Shown: piece after piece, positions 37,900 through 46,851 of the stretch
Layout: each line of letters begins with the position of its first letter
How positions within the stretch are numbered: the stretch's first letter is position 1
Assembly (NCBI GenBank): GCA_947459215.1
Contig: CANHCQ010000001.1
Coordinates: 62,001-126,000, forward strand
Reading direction: 5' to 3'
DNA from: Phycisphaerales bacterium
Lineage (GTDB): Bacteria; Planctomycetota; Phycisphaerae; Phycisphaerales; UBA1924
Length of the DNA: 64,000 bases
Translations under genes and position numbers: made by a program
Notes under the pieces: generated by a model
Told to the model about the DNA's origin: nothing
What the model saw: the letters and a program-made list of their open reading frames with translations, nothing else
Databases searched by the model: none

Positions 37900-38778
37900 A
37901 TGGACATGGCCAAACGCAACCACGCGGCAAACCGAGCAACCGTCGCGATGACAATTCGGAGCTGCCGGGGTTGCCTGTGCACGCCCCGCAAGGGCTTCAC
38001 GCTCATCGAGCTGTTGGTGGCGATCGCAATCATCGCCCTGCTGATTGGCATTCTCCTTCCATCACTCGCGGCGGCCCGGGAAGCGGCCAGGTCGATCAAG
38101 TGCTTTTCCAACACCCGGTCCATGGCCCTGACGACGCAGTTGTATCTGGACGCCAACCGGGGCAATTTCCCGGTGCGCAACAACTCCGCCACCGGCGGGG
38201 GCGGCAACTACAACGCCTTTCTTCCCTCGCGGACGATCCTGGCCGCCGATCAGCGGCCGGTCGATATTCTGGCCTGCCCGCAGGACAAAGAGGATGTTCG
38301 GCTCTACGTCGTTGGCGATGCGGCCGGAAAGGACCCGACGGGCCTGGGCGTCGTGGGTATCTACAACCTGGATCCGCTGTCCAAGGTTCGGTACAGCTAC
38401 GGCCTGAACAACATGACGGGCATCAAGCCCGTCACCGACGCTGAACGCAAGCTCTTCAACCCCAGCTTCTACGCCTATCCGTTCCCCGGCAAAACGTTGA
38501 TGTACGCCGACAGCACCTTCTTCAACGCACGCGGGCACAACCTGACGATCAACGACGAGCCGCGGCTGAAGGGACGGATCGCCAACGCCTCGGCGCCGTC
38601 GCTCCTCAACACGCTTGCCGCGATCCCGGCGGAGTATGGCCGCCCGGTGATCGGAGCCCGGCGTCACCGCGCCGGCAGCAACGTCATGCACATGGACTTC
38701 CACGGCGAGGCCTTCTCGCAGGAACGCGCGTTCTCCGCGTTCTACTACTCATGGACCGAGCCAGTCGCGGCGCCGTGA
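37900..38778 (+). CDS. Prepilin-type secreted protein (type II pseudopilin-like)
   Basis: The 292-residue product has the prepilin peptidase site [20 protein letters not shown] at residues 31-50, preceded by a basic leader of 31 residues. The mature part is beta-rich and has no recognised domain beyond the H-x-G motif usual near the end of this planctomycete family ([11 protein letters not shown]). Such proteins are processed by PilD and could be minor pilins, or use the same export system. ATG 37906 and 37948 are other possible starts. It stands alone between ppdK and a degraded region. Confidence 0.82.
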   Translation: MDMAKRNHAANRATVAMTIRSCRGCLCTPRKGFTLIELLVAIAIIALLIGILLPSLAAAREAARSIKCFSNTRSMALTTQLYLDANRGNFPVRNNSATGGGGNYNAFLPSRTILAADQRPVDILACPQDKEDVRLYVVGDAAGKDPTGLGVVGIYNLDPLSKVRYSYGLNNMTGIKPVTDAERKLFNPSFYAYPFPGKTLMYADSTFFNARGHNLTINDEPRLKGRIANASAPSLLNTLAAIPAEYGRPVIGARRHRAGSNVMHMDFHGEAFSQERAFSAFYYSWTEPVAAP

Positions 38779-38868
38779 GCCATTGGCACCGCGAAGAATT
38801 GCTCGCGAGCAGGCAGCCGTGGCCGTCTCCGTCGCTCGGTCGAGCCGAAGCGTTTGAGCTCCACCCGA

Positions 38869-38972
38869 TCACCGGCGTCGCCGCACGCCGAGCAGCAGCC
38901 CCGCGAACGCAAAGGTCACCGTGCCCGGTGCCGGAATCACAACGAGGAAACCAGCGATCGTGCCGTCCGCCA
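38869..38972 (-). pseudogene. Remnant of a PEP-CTERM protein tail
   Basis: Read on the minus strand, this stretch encodes DGTIAGFLVVIPAPGTVTFA followed by FAGLLLGVRRRR and a stop. That is a complete PEP-CTERM-type sorting tail: xPAPG motif, hydrophobic helix and Arg cluster. No body of the gene lies upstream; instead the sequence runs into a ppdK 3' fragment of the opposite orientation at 38973. It is the 3' end of a lost gene. Confidence 0.72.
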
Positions 38973-39031
38973 GCGTGCCGATCGCGCGTCTGGCCGCGGA
39001 TCAGGCGGCGACCATGTACGGGAAGAAATAA
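38973..39031 (+). pseudogene. Duplicated 3' end of ppdK
   Basis: The bases match the last 59 bp of ppdK (37538-37596) with about five differences, still encoding RVPIARLAADQAATMYGKK and a stop. It lies 1.4 kb downstream in the same orientation, so it is a partial copy rather than a gene. The 347-bp gap 38779-39125 is otherwise the PEP-CTERM scar and a terminator. Confidence 0.85.
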
Positions 39032-39058
39032 TCTGCTCACTTAGTCCTGAAGCAAGTA

Positions 39059-39096
39059 CGGACCCGAGATACGGAATCTCGGGTCCGTTTCTTTCT
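39059..39096 (+). terminator. Intrinsic terminator
   Basis: A 12-bp perfect stem (CGGACCCGAGAT / ATCTCGGGTCCG) with a 5-nt loop, followed by TTTCTTTCT on the plus strand. It lies just after the ppdK fragment, and its plus-strand T-run means it does not serve the minus-strand gene at 39126. Confidence 0.85.
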
Positions 39097-39125
39097 GGGA
39101 CACTCCGACGAAGTCTCCAAGAGAA

Positions 39126-39647
39126 TCAAAGTCGCCCGTACACCAGCGCCCGACCGAGTATCCCCAACCAGAAGAGCGACATGAGAGCGTAAGTCGCAGC
39201 GTTGGCCTGAATGACCCGTCGACGCACTTGTTGCGGATCTACATCTGCCAGTGTCCGGACCACGATCTTCTGTTCCACAAAGGCTGATACCAGAAAGAAC
39301 GGGATGTTGAGGAAGATCGCTGCGGCAGGAATCATCCAGTGCAGCGACCCCTCGTAGGGGATAAGCCACGCCGCCTGCCAAGTCACGGCGAGTACGCCGA
39401 CACCGGCCGCGCTTCCGCCGCCAGTTATCAGTTGGAGCAGTACGAGTACGAACCACGTCGCAGGTATGCCAACGATGGTGGACACGAAGTTTGCGAGCGA
39501 CACCGCTCCGGAAGTACTAGCGAAACGCAACTTGAGTTTCCAGCAAAGCCATGCCGATTCGATCGCGATGATGGGAAAGAGTCCAACCAGGAAAGCCGGA
39601 CCGATGACAAACAGCATGGGTACGCCAGCGTTCGCAAGAATTGGCAT
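39126..39647 (-). CDS. Small integral membrane protein, unknown function
   Basis: This 173-residue protein has four likely membrane helices: GVPMLFVIGPAFLVGLFPII, NFVSTIVGIPATWFVLVLLQ, SLHWMIPAAAIFLNIPFFLV and AATYALMSLFWLGILG. No motif links it to a known family; the short soluble loop EQKIVVRTLADVDPQQVRRR is cytoplasmic or periplasmic. Its base composition is slightly lower in GC than its neighbours, which may mean later acquisition. Confidence 0.65.
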   Translation of the reverse strand: MPILANAGVPMLFVIGPAFLVGLFPIIAIESAWLCWKLKLRFASTSGAVSLANFVSTIVGIPATWFVLVLLQLITGGGSAAGVGVLAVTWQAAWLIPYEGSLHWMIPAAAIFLNIPFFLVSAFVEQKIVVRTLADVDPQQVRRRVIQANAATYALMSLFWLGILGRALVYGRL

Positions 39648-39915
39648 TCAATCAGCATAGCCGGCGGCTCAGCGCGTCTGCTCGGTGCACTTCTTCGCGC
39701 CCGTTCTTGTAGGCATCGCTCTGGCACCCAACGCGATCATGATCGGCGTGGGCTGAACACGGCGAAGCGAAGGCTTCCATCTACCTTGCACCCAGATGCC
39801 CTTGGCTCCGAGCCTCGGTTTTCTTTCACAACGCTCCCGCCAGCGCAGTGCGAAATCCGAAAATCGGCGCGCAATCCAGCCCACCCGCTTCCGACTATCT
39901 TCAAAGGAAGCCCCC

Positions 39916-41652
39916 ATGACCCGGATCATCCGCTCCATCGCCAGCAACCTGCTCCCCCGGCTTTCCACGGGCGAAGTCCTCGTCCTGGACGCCGCCGCGG
40001 CCCTGGACCGCTACGCCAAGGCCGGCGACCCTCGGGCCTTTGAGGTTCTGGTCCATCGTTATCAGTCCATGGTGGTCCACACCTGCCAGCGGGTGATGAA
40101 GTCCTCGACCGACGCGGAGGACGCGGCCCAGGAGACGTTCCTGAAGCTCGCCCGCCGCGCCGGCGAAGTCCGGTCCAACGTGGCCGCGTGGCTGCACGCG
40201 TGCGCCCTGCGCACCAGCATCGACCTCCTCCGCGCCCGCGGCACCCAGCGCCGGGCCGAGGCGGGCGTCGTCGATGTGGACGCTCAGACCAGCGACGACG
40301 TCGAACGCACCTGGCGCGAGATCAAACCCCTGCTCGACGACGCCATCGCGGCGCTCGACGAATCCGATCGCGATCTGATCGTTTCTCGCTTCCTTGTCGG
40401 CAGGCCGCAGGTCGAGATGGCCCGCGAGGCGGGTGTGAACCCGGGCACGATGCACCGGCGGATCGACGCCGCGCTCGAGCGGCTGCGGAAGGAACTCAGC
40501 AAGCGCGGCGTCGCGCCGGCGATCGGCGTCGCCGGTGCAAGTATGGGTGTCGTTGGTGTGAGCAACACGTCGCTCGCCGCCGCGCTCGGACATGCCGCGG
40601 CCGCGCCCGTCAGTGCGTCGCTCACATCGTCCCTGATGAGCATCGGCCTCGCGGAGATGGGAGCCGGAGTCGCGATCGGCTCCACAGGCAGTGTTGCGAC
40701 GTCGGCCACGATCGGTCTGAATCTCGGAACGCTCGCGCTCGCCTCGATCCTTGGGCTTGGCGTGATCGGTGGCGGGCTGTACTTTCTTCGCCCCGGCGGC
40801 CCGCCGATGGTCGCCGCCGCGATCGCGCCACAGGCCGCGGGCGGCTTTGATCGCCCCAAGGCACCGACAGTACCCGCACGCCTCATCAGCCAGACCGTCG
40901 GCGAGAAGCCCGATGGCAATGTCGTGCACGAGGGTGACGTGATTCGAACACAGTTCCGAAAGAACGACGGGCAAACCGAAAGCGTCGTGATGCGGTTGCT
41001 CAGCGTCAAGGGGAGCAAAGAACTCGACAAGAACGGCGTCGCCAGCGGCACGATTCGGGTGCGGTTCGATACCTGGGAAATGGGGCCGCCGTTCGTACGC
41101 GAACAACTCGTCGGGCAAGAGCGCGACGGGCGTTATGAGGTCGACGGCGAGCTGATGGCGCTCACGATCCGTCTGGATGTCAAGGTGCCGCCACCGCCAC
41201 CGGGCCAGCAGCAGACCGAGTTCGTCCCCGAAGAAGCCCGAATCGTCGTTTCCCGGGCGAAGCCCGCGGATCCCAAAGCGCCCGCACCGACCATTCCGGC
41301 CATGGCGGGCACCTGGGAGTTCATCAACGACGCCAGCCTGACGATCGAGCCGGATGCGTTCCTCATCAGCTGGACCCAGCACGACGGCTCGGCGTTCACC
41401 GCGATCAAGCTCCGCGTTCTGGAGTGGGAGAACGCGGGCTCGTATAGCAAGATCCAAACCATTGTTGCAGGTAACGCGATGGACCAAGCCATGGTCGGCA
41501 AACGGGTCAAGGTCCTTGCCCGCCGCGATGCCAACGGTTGGACCATCGTCTGGAACGATCCCGCCACCGAGAAGCTCAACGAATGGCCGACCGGTTTCGA
41601 TGGCAAGCCCGGCGAGGTTGTCCGCTTCGTTTTCCAGGAGCCCCGCAAGTGA
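39916..41652 (+). CDS. ECF-type sigma factor fused to a membrane-anchored C-terminal domain
   Basis: Residues 20-185 are an ECF sigma factor: region 2 ([35 protein letters not shown]) and region 4 ([32 protein letters not shown]). About 70 residues rich in Ala, Ser and Gly follow, then a membrane helix ([19 protein letters not shown], near 272-290). The remaining 285 residues are a beta-rich region, probably outside the membrane. ECF factors with long C-terminal extensions are known in planctomycetes, and such a protein might sense through its own tail. AAAGGAAG precedes the ATG. The stop overlaps the start of the next gene by 4 bp. Confidence 0.85.
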   Translation: MTRIIRSIASNLLPRLSTGEVLVLDAAAALDRYAKAGDPRAFEVLVHRYQSMVVHTCQRVMKSSTDAEDAAQETFLKLARRAGEVRSNVAAWLHACALRTSIDLLRARGTQRRAEAGVVDVDAQTSDDVERTWREIKPLLDDAIAALDESDRDLIVSRFLVGRPQVEMAREAGVNPGTMHRRIDAALERLRKELSKRGVAPAIGVAGASMGVVGVSNTSLAAALGHAAAAPVSASLTSSLMSIGLAEMGAGVAIGSTGSVATSATIGLNLGTLALASILGLGVIGGGLYFLRPGGPPMVAAAIAPQAAGGFDRPKAPTVPARLISQTVGEKPDGNVVHEGDVIRTQFRKNDGQTESVVMRLLSVKGSKELDKNGVASGTIRVRFDTWEMGPPFVREQLVGQERDGRYEVDGELMALTIRLDVKVPPPPPGQQQTEFVPEEARIVVSRAKPADPKAPAPTIPAMAGTWEFINDASLTIEPDAFLISWTQHDGSAFTAIKLRVLEWENAGSYSKIQTIVAGNAMDQAMVGKRVKVLARRDANGWTIVWNDPATEKLNEWPTGFDGKPGEVVRFVFQEPRK

Positions 41653-42428
41653 ACCATCACCGGCGCACGCGCGGCTTCACGCTCATCGAGCTGCTCGTCG
41701 TCATCGCCATCATCGCTGTGCTCATGGGCCTCGCCTTACCGGCGCTCAAGGGTGCCCGTGATCGTGCTCGAAGCGTCGTGTGCATGAACAACAACCGCCA
41801 GATCGTCGCCTCGATCGTGGCCTTCGGCGCCAGCCACAGGGGCCAGCTCCCCGAGAATCGCACGCTCGTTCCGGGCAAGACCGACCAGCACGTCTCCTGG
41901 CGCTACTCCTTCACAAAGGACGGCTCGGTGCCCAGCGGCAAGTCCTGGCGCTGCGCGAACGCACCCGACGGCCCGCTCTCCGAGCTCGGCTTCAACGACA
42001 ACGGCACCGTCAGCGTCGGCGACGAGCCCTCGCACTACTCGCTCAACGGCCACGTCCTCTGGAAGCTCAAGAAAGACCGCACCGAAGAAGCCCGCCCCGA
42101 AGCCCAGGTCTATCGACCGAGCCACACCATTCTTCTCGCCGAGAACCGCGGCATGTTCCCCGATATTCGCGTCATCAACTACATCGTGGCGACACAAGAC
42201 AACACCGGCGGTCCCTTCGCCTGGTGGCACGAGCGCAAGGGCACCTACGGCTTTCTCGACGGCCACGTCGAGCAGATCGGGTTCATGAACACCGGCAATC
42301 CCGATTGCCGCTGGCACAACGGCCGCGACCTCAACGACGACCCCATCGAAGGTGTGCTGCCGGAGAACGTGCCCCAGCACGGCCACGAGGATTGGCAGTA
42401 TCTCGTGCACCCGATCTACCTCAAATGA
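41649..42428 (+). CDS. Prepilin-type secreted protein coupled to the sigma factor gene
   Basis: The 259-residue product has the peptidase site [20 protein letters not shown] at residues 8-27, a typical short basic leader (MNHHRRT), and ends with [15 protein letters not shown] ... [14 protein letters not shown], the H-x-G-x-V pattern of planctomycete pseudopilin-like proteins (cf. DUF1559). The GTG overlaps the sigma stop (GTGA) and follows CAGGAG, so the two are translationally coupled. An operon of this kind suggests that the fused sigma factor and an exported or surface protein work together. Confidence 0.85.
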   Translation: MNHHRRTRGFTLIELLVVIAIIAVLMGLALPALKGARDRARSVVCMNNNRQIVASIVAFGASHRGQLPENRTLVPGKTDQHVSWRYSFTKDGSVPSGKSWRCANAPDGPLSELGFNDNGTVSVGDEPSHYSLNGHVLWKLKKDRTEEARPEAQVYRPSHTILLAENRGMFPDIRVINYIVATQDNTGGPFAWWHERKGTYGFLDGHVEQIGFMNTGNPDCRWHNGRDLNDDPIEGVLPENVPQHGHEDWQYLVHPIYLK

Positions 42429-42449
42429 TGTCGCCGTTGTGCCGCGGGC

Positions 42450-43409
42450 CTATCCGACGGCGTTGAGCGTGCTTCCGGGCCTCGCGCCGGCAGCCGCGCC
42501 GGGCGCGACGGCCGCGATCAGGTCCGTCAACTGCCGCACCTGCTGCATCGCTGCCTGCACCATGAACATCGATGCCTGCTGCAGCACCTGGCCCTTGACG
42601 AGGTTCGCCACCTCGCTGGCGTAGTCGGTGTCCTCGATCTCGCTCTTGGCGCCCGTGATGTTCTCGATCTCGAACCGAATCGCCTGTTCCTGATTGTCGA
42701 AGTCGCGCTGCTGCGTGCCGAGGAAAGCCTGCTCGCGGCTGTTCTGATCGACCGCGGCGTCCACCGACCGACTCGCCAGCTCGAGGTCGCCTGTCAGCGT
42801 GTTCAACGCGCCGCCGCTCTTGAGGCTGCGGAGGTTCAGCATCTCGGTCTTCTTGATCGTCTTCGTCGGGTCGTTCGGGTCGGGCGCGTCAATCTCGCGG
42901 CTCACGACGCCCAGCGTCGTGGACAGCGCCGAACTGAACACCCGCTCATCCTTGTACGAGAACGTGTTGGACACAAAATCGATCGCCTCGATCTTCGAGT
43001 CGATCTGGTCCTGGATCGAGCGCCGCTCGGTCTCGCTGAGTGCTCCGGTGTTCCCGGCCTGCACCACGAGGCCCTTGAGCTCGATCACCAAGTCATTGAT
43101 CGCCGCGTTCCCACCCTCGCGGGCCGCGGTGTAGTAGCGGTGCTGCTGCACGCCCTTGAGCTTCGCGTTCAGGCTCTCGAGCTGCCCATTGAACTGCGTG
43201 ACCGCCACGCTCCCGGCGGGGTCGTCGCTGGCGCGGTTGATACGTTTCCCCGTCGCCAGACGCTCCATGGAGCGCTCCACGTCGGCGCTGTGCCGCCGCC
43301 ACGTGTTGGTGACCTTGTCCAACAGGTTGTTGTTGATCTTCCCGATCACATCGCCCCAATCGGACCACCGTCCGATCGGGTTCTGTGAAGGTGCCGCAAT
43401 GGGTCGCAT
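42450..43409 (-). CDS. Flagellin-like protein (flagellin or FlgL)
   Basis: The 319-residue product has a flagellin N-terminal domain (KINNNLLDKVTNTWRRHSAD, MERLATGKRINRASDDPAGS) and the C-terminal coil (YASEVANLVKGQVLQQASMF). The middle is short, with SREIDAPDPNDPTKTIKKTE as the variable part. Flagellins of about 280-500 residues form the filament; FlgL is similar in size, and the two cannot be told apart here. No other flagellar gene is nearby. The start is doubtful: ATG 43409 adds about 18 residues before the usual family start; the frame continues upstream to at least 43532. Confidence 0.82.
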   Translation of the reverse strand: MRPIAAPSQNPIGRWSDWGDVIGKINNNLLDKVTNTWRRHSADVERSMERLATGKRINRASDDPAGSVAVTQFNGQLESLNAKLKGVQQHRYYTAAREGGNAAINDLVIELKGLVVQAGNTGALSETERRSIQDQIDSKIEAIDFVSNTFSYKDERVFSSALSTTLGVVSREIDAPDPNDPTKTIKKTEMLNLRSLKSGGALNTLTGDLELASRSVDAAVDQNSREQAFLGTQQRDFDNQEQAIRFEIENITGAKSEIEDTDYASEVANLVKGQVLQQASMFMVQAAMQQVRQLTDLIAAVAPGAAAGARPGSTLNAVG

Positions 43410-43530
43410 TTTCGGCCCGTTCGTGAAAGAACCGCATGCGGACCTCCCAAAGATGCTCCCGTTCCTTCCCAGCTCGCCACGCCGCTGAGTCGAGAGCAGC
43501 AAGCGGGCGACGGGGATCGAGGAGGACTGC

Positions 43531-44634
43531 ATGGTCGTTTGTGTGAATCGGTGTTCGCGTCTTTGGGTCCGTGGCGTGGCATCCAGTCTGGTGGTGGGGG
43601 CAGCCCTCGTCGCTGCTTCGCCGCGATCCTTCGGCTCCACGCGCGTCGATGCTCCGGCAATCACCGCGACCACGCCCGACGCCGCCCTCGCTCTCCTCCA
43701 CGAAGGCAAAGCCAAGCCCGAACAACTCGACGGTCTTGAGTCTGTGCTCAAGGCCGCCAGCCAGTCCGAGCCCGCCAACGCCACTTGGAAACTCGGCCTC
43801 GCACTCATCGACCGCGCCCGCGGCAAGCGTGTCGAGGCCCGCAACGCGCTCGAGCCGCTCGTCGCTTCCGACCCCAACAACGCCAAAGTCCAGATGTGGT
43901 ACGGCCTGCTCTGCTTCGAGACCGTGCAGCAGGCCGGCACCTTCGAGCAGGCCTCGCTCGCCTCCAGCGGCCGAGCCGCGTGCGAGAAGGCGATCGAGCT
44001 CGACTCGTCGCTCATCGCGCCCCGCGTCGCGCTCGTGCAGTTCTTCGTTCACGCCCCCGGCCTCTTCGGCGGCAGCTACAAGAAGGCCACTCAGCACGCC
44101 CAGGCGCTGATCGACCTGCCCGACGGCAAGGGCGAATTGATGGGTCGCTTCCTGATGGCCTTCATCTACGGCCACAAGGAAGACTGGAAGGCGATGGAGG
44201 AGCAGTACGACCTTGCCGAGAAGGCCGCCGAGAAGAAGCCCGAGAGCGACCGGTTGGACGCGCAGCGTTCCGTGCTTCTGTCCCGCGGCAACGCGCTGCT
44301 GAACCAGAAGAAGGACCCCAAGGCCGCACTCGTGGTGCTTGAGCGCTACCGCGCTATCGCCGCCCCCGACGACGCCACCGTGTGGTTCTACACCGGCGAA
44401 GTGAAGAAGGCACTGAAAGACCGGCCCGGCGCGATCGAGGCGTACGCGAAGGCCATCGAGATCAGCCCCGCGGCCGCAAGCTCCCGCTACGCGCTCGCGA
44501 CGTTGCTCGAAGAGGACAAGAAGTTCGCCGACGCCGCCACCCACTACGAGGAGTTCGCCAAGCGGTTCCCGACCGACAGTCGCGCTGCCAAAGCCACGGC
44601 ATCGGCCAAGGCCTGCCGCGAGCGGGCGAAGTAG
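43531..44634 (+). CDS. Secreted TPR protein
   Basis: The 367-residue product has a signal peptide (VASSLVVGAALVAASPRSFG), then TPR units such as ATWKLGLALIDRARGKRVEA, VWFYTGEVKKALKDRPGAIE and ASSRYALATLLEEDKKFADA. TPRs suggest binding to another protein. GAGGAGG is 5 nt before the ATG. The gene diverges from the flagellin-like gene, with a gap of 121 bp for both promoters. An imperfect inverted repeat follows it. Confidence 0.78.
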   Translation: MVVCVNRCSRLWVRGVASSLVVGAALVAASPRSFGSTRVDAPAITATTPDAALALLHEGKAKPEQLDGLESVLKAASQSEPANATWKLGLALIDRARGKRVEARNALEPLVASDPNNAKVQMWYGLLCFETVQQAGTFEQASLASSGRAACEKAIELDSSLIAPRVALVQFFVHAPGLFGGSYKKATQHAQALIDLPDGKGELMGRFLMAFIYGHKEDWKAMEEQYDLAEKAAEKKPESDRLDAQRSVLLSRGNALLNQKKDPKAALVVLERYRAIAAPDDATVWFYTGEVKKALKDRPGAIEAYAKAIEISPAAASSRYALATLLEEDKKFADAATHYEEFAKRFPTDSRAAKATASAKACRERAK

Positions 44635-44646
44635 CGGGCGACGAAC

Positions 44647-44793
44647 GGAGAGAACGCTGAGGAGCGGAGAAGGCGGAGGGACGCGGAGTGAAGTAGGGTG
44701 CGGCTCTCGCGCGCGTTCTTCTTCTTCTTCTTCTTCACCCTCTCTCTTCTCTCCGCGCCACTCCGCCACCTCCGCCTCTCCGCGTTCTCTCCA
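44647..44793. repeat. Imperfect inverted repeat with (TTC)7 tract
   Basis: The left arm (GGAGAGAACGCTGAGGAG...) and right arm (reverse complement of ...CTCTCCGCGTTCTCTCC) are inverted copies of each other, about 47 bp long. A TTC trinucleotide repeat (near 44716-44737) lies in the centre. It occupies the gap before the PEP-CTERM loci. Confidence 0.65.
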
Positions 44794-44822
44794 TCGAATC
44801 GTGATCTCGCCGGGTACGCAAA

Positions 44823-44846
44823 GACCCCCGGCGAGGGCCGGGGGTC
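44823..44846 (-). terminator. Terminator-like hairpin of the first PEP-CTERM locus
   Basis: A 10-bp perfect stem (GACCCCCGGC / GCCGGGGGTC) with a 4-nt loop, followed on the minus strand by TTTGCG, 27 bp past the stop at 44873. Confidence 0.8.
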
Positions 44847-44872
44847 GTGTGGTTGTTCAGTGAATCGAAGTC

Positions 44873-45567
44873 TTACGCTCGGCGACGACGCGAGATCAGC
44901 AGGCCACCCATGCCCGCCAGGGCGAGAGCGCCGGGCGTGGGCACAAAGACCTGATCCTGGAACTCGCGGCTGGTCAGGGCGAGGAGGTTCATCATCGGAC
45001 CTTGGCCGGTGAGAGCGCCGAGCATCGTGTTCGCCATCGCCTGCTCGGCAGCCGCGTTGCGGATCTGGAAGCGTCCGTTGTCCACATTCAGCGGGGTCTG
45101 GGCCACTTCGTACACGATCTCCCAGACCGCCATCTGGAACGCGCCGTAGTCCGAGCCGGTCGTCAGGCCCGAATAGAACCGCCTAACAGTTCCGACAGCT
45201 GACCCGCCTTGAACGCGCCCATCGGCAGGCTGAAGGTGGGGTCAACAGTGGGGGCGTTCTCGGTATTGACAACGTCGTAAAGGTACGAGGTGTTGAACGC
45301 CACGTTCTGCGTCACCTCGATGCAGAAGGTCCGGAAGTCACCTTGCAGTCCGGCGTACGACCCGGGCATCACGCCGTCGCGTGTCCAGTTCATGCCGCCG
45401 GCCAGCGTGCCCTTCCACGTGCCGCCGAAGTCGGCCGAGAACTCGCAACTGGTGTTGGGCGCGACGCTGTTGAACGTGGCGCGAACAGTGTCGACGGCCG
45501 AGGCCATCGACGCGAGCGTGCCGCAGGCCAGCACAACAGACAGAGTGTTCATCAAACGCATCTTCAT
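44873..45567 (-). pseudogene. Frameshifted PEP-CTERM-type secreted protein
   Basis: The first part (from 45567) has a signal peptide and AVDTVRATFNSVAPNTSCEF, CIEVTQNVAFNTSYLYDV and LPMGAFKAGQLSELLG. The second part (to 44873) has AVWEIVYEVAQTPLNVDNGR and ends QDQVFVPTPGALALAGMGG, LLISRRRRA. The two are in different frames. Alignment with the paralogue at 45845-46504 shows that one base is missing near 45180-45184, after which the downstream frame carries on GRFYSGLTTGSDYGAFQMAV. With it restored, the protein would be about 230 residues. It is either a recent frameshift or a sequencing error. GGGAG lies 8 nt before the ATG at 45567. Confidence 0.82.
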
Positions 45568-45787
45568 GATCATGTCTCCCAGTTCTTTGGCGTTAAAGAA
45601 GCCGCGGCCAGTGCCGCCTCTCCCATTGCTTCAACATGCCGCGCATTCGTGACCACTGCATCCGAACGAGCGGTTTTGCGCACTGGGGTGGTGGGCCTGC
45701 AACGTCTGGGTAAACTGACGATCGATCCGAACGTCCGGCGTCGCGAAGGCGCGAAAGGATCCGGCGTCGGCGTCAACCAAAAGAGCA

Positions 45788-45813
45788 ACAAGCCCGGCGT
45801 GAGCCGGGCTTGT
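45788..45813 (-). terminator. Intrinsic terminator of the second PEP-CTERM gene
   Basis: An 11-bp perfect stem (ACAAGCCCGGC / GCCGGGCTTGT) with a GTGA loop; on the minus strand a run of five T (CTCTTTTTGG) follows. It lies 32 bp past the stop at 45845. Confidence 0.9.
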
Positions 45814-45844
45814 CGAGGGATCTACATGTGTGGCTGCGTGCAGC

Positions 45845-46504
45845 TTAACGCTTGCGGCGGGCGGCGATCAGGCCGCCGAGACCGGCGAGCGCCAGGGCAC
45901 CGGGAGACGGAACAAAGATCTGGTCCTGATTCGTGCGGCTCTGCAGAGCCAGCAGGTTCATCGTCGGGCCCTGGCCGTTGAGGGCACCGAGCATCGCGTT
46001 CGCGAGGCCGGCGACGATCGCGTTGTTGCGGATCTGGAACAGGCCGCTCGTCACGTCGGCCGAATTGTCGGTGGTGATTTCCCAGATCGCAATCTGGAAC
46101 GCGGCATACTGATCGTTGCTGACCAAGCCGCCGAAGAAGCGACCGAAGAGCTCGGCCAACTGCCCGGCCTTCGCCGCACCCATCGGCGCGCCGATCGGCG
46201 AGCTCGACACGGTGTCCACGAAGAAGTCGTACGTGTTGTTAAACTCCACACGCTGCGTGATCTCGATGCAGAAGGTCGCGAACTGACCCTGCAGGCCGGC
46301 GTAGGTTCCGGGCATCACGTTGTCGCGGGTCCAGTTGAACTGGCCGGCGAACGAATACTGGAAGCTATTGCCGGTGTCGTAGGAATACTCGAGCAGCACG
46401 CCGGGGGCGATGCTGTCGAACCGAGCGCGGACGGTGTCGACGGCCTGAGCCGAGCCCGCAAGGGCGGCCAAACCGATCATGCCGAGAGCAAACGACTTCT
46501 TCAT
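45845..46504 (-). CDS. PEP-CTERM-type secreted protein
   Basis: The 219-residue product has a signal peptide (MKKSFALGMIGLAALAGSAQA), a body shared with both flanking loci (FNWTRDNVMPGTYAGLQGQF, FCIEITQRVEFNNTYDF, GQLAELFGRFFGG, YAAFQIAIWEI), and a tail IFVPSPGALALAGLGG plus a basic end (LIAARRKR). That tail fits the PEP-CTERM sorting signal, with VPSPG in place of VPEP; such proteins are thought to be processed by exosortase and linked to exopolysaccharide. No exosortase is in the window. GAGGGG precedes the ATG at 46504, so the longer frame from 46771 is not used. Confidence 0.87.
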   Translation of the reverse strand: MKKSFALGMIGLAALAGSAQAVDTVRARFDSIAPGVLLEYSYDTGNSFQYSFAGQFNWTRDNVMPGTYAGLQGQFATFCIEITQRVEFNNTYDFFVDTVSSSPIGAPMGAAKAGQLAELFGRFFGGLVSNDQYAAFQIAIWEITTDNSADVTSGLFQIRNNAIVAGLANAMLGALNGQGPTMNLLALQSRTNQDQIFVPSPGALALAGLGGLIAARRKR

Positions 46505-46697
46505 GGTACGAGACCCCTCTTTGCACGCCTGAACAAACAACCACACAGGGCGGGAATACCGCCGGTGTTCAAACATGCCCGCGCCAGCCGATTCCGCCAG
46601 CGACGTCTGGGGTTTGAGGGTTAAAAGGCTCGAATTTGTGGATGGTGGCTGCGCGGCGAGGTCCGAATACCACCGCTCCCGCATCGGTTGTTGAGAA

Positions 46698-46721
46698 TCA
46701 CTCGCAAGTACTTGCGAGTGA
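46698..46721. promoter_or_regulatory. Perfect 24-bp palindrome, candidate operator
   Basis: TCACTCGCAAGT followed directly by its exact reverse complement, with no spacer. It lies 194 bp upstream of the PEP-CTERM start at 46504. A site of this size and symmetry suits a dimeric repressor or activator. It could also fold as a cruciform. No family can be named. Confidence 0.6.
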
Positions 46722-46790
46722 CCCTTCCAAAATTCAAACAGCCTGATGCTGCAATGACTTGGGAGGCACAATGGACCGGGGCAAAAACAA

Positions 46791-46816
46791 AGACCCCGGA
46801 CCGAAGTCCGGGGTCT
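46791..46816 (-). terminator. Intrinsic terminator of the third PEP-CTERM gene
   Basis: An 11-bp perfect stem (AGACCCCGGAC / GTCCGGGGTCT) with a CGAA loop, followed on the minus strand by TTGTTTTTG, 36 bp past the stop at 46852. Confidence 0.9.
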
Positions 46817-46851
46817 TGTGACTTGTGTGAGCTTGCGAATCGCGAGGCGGA

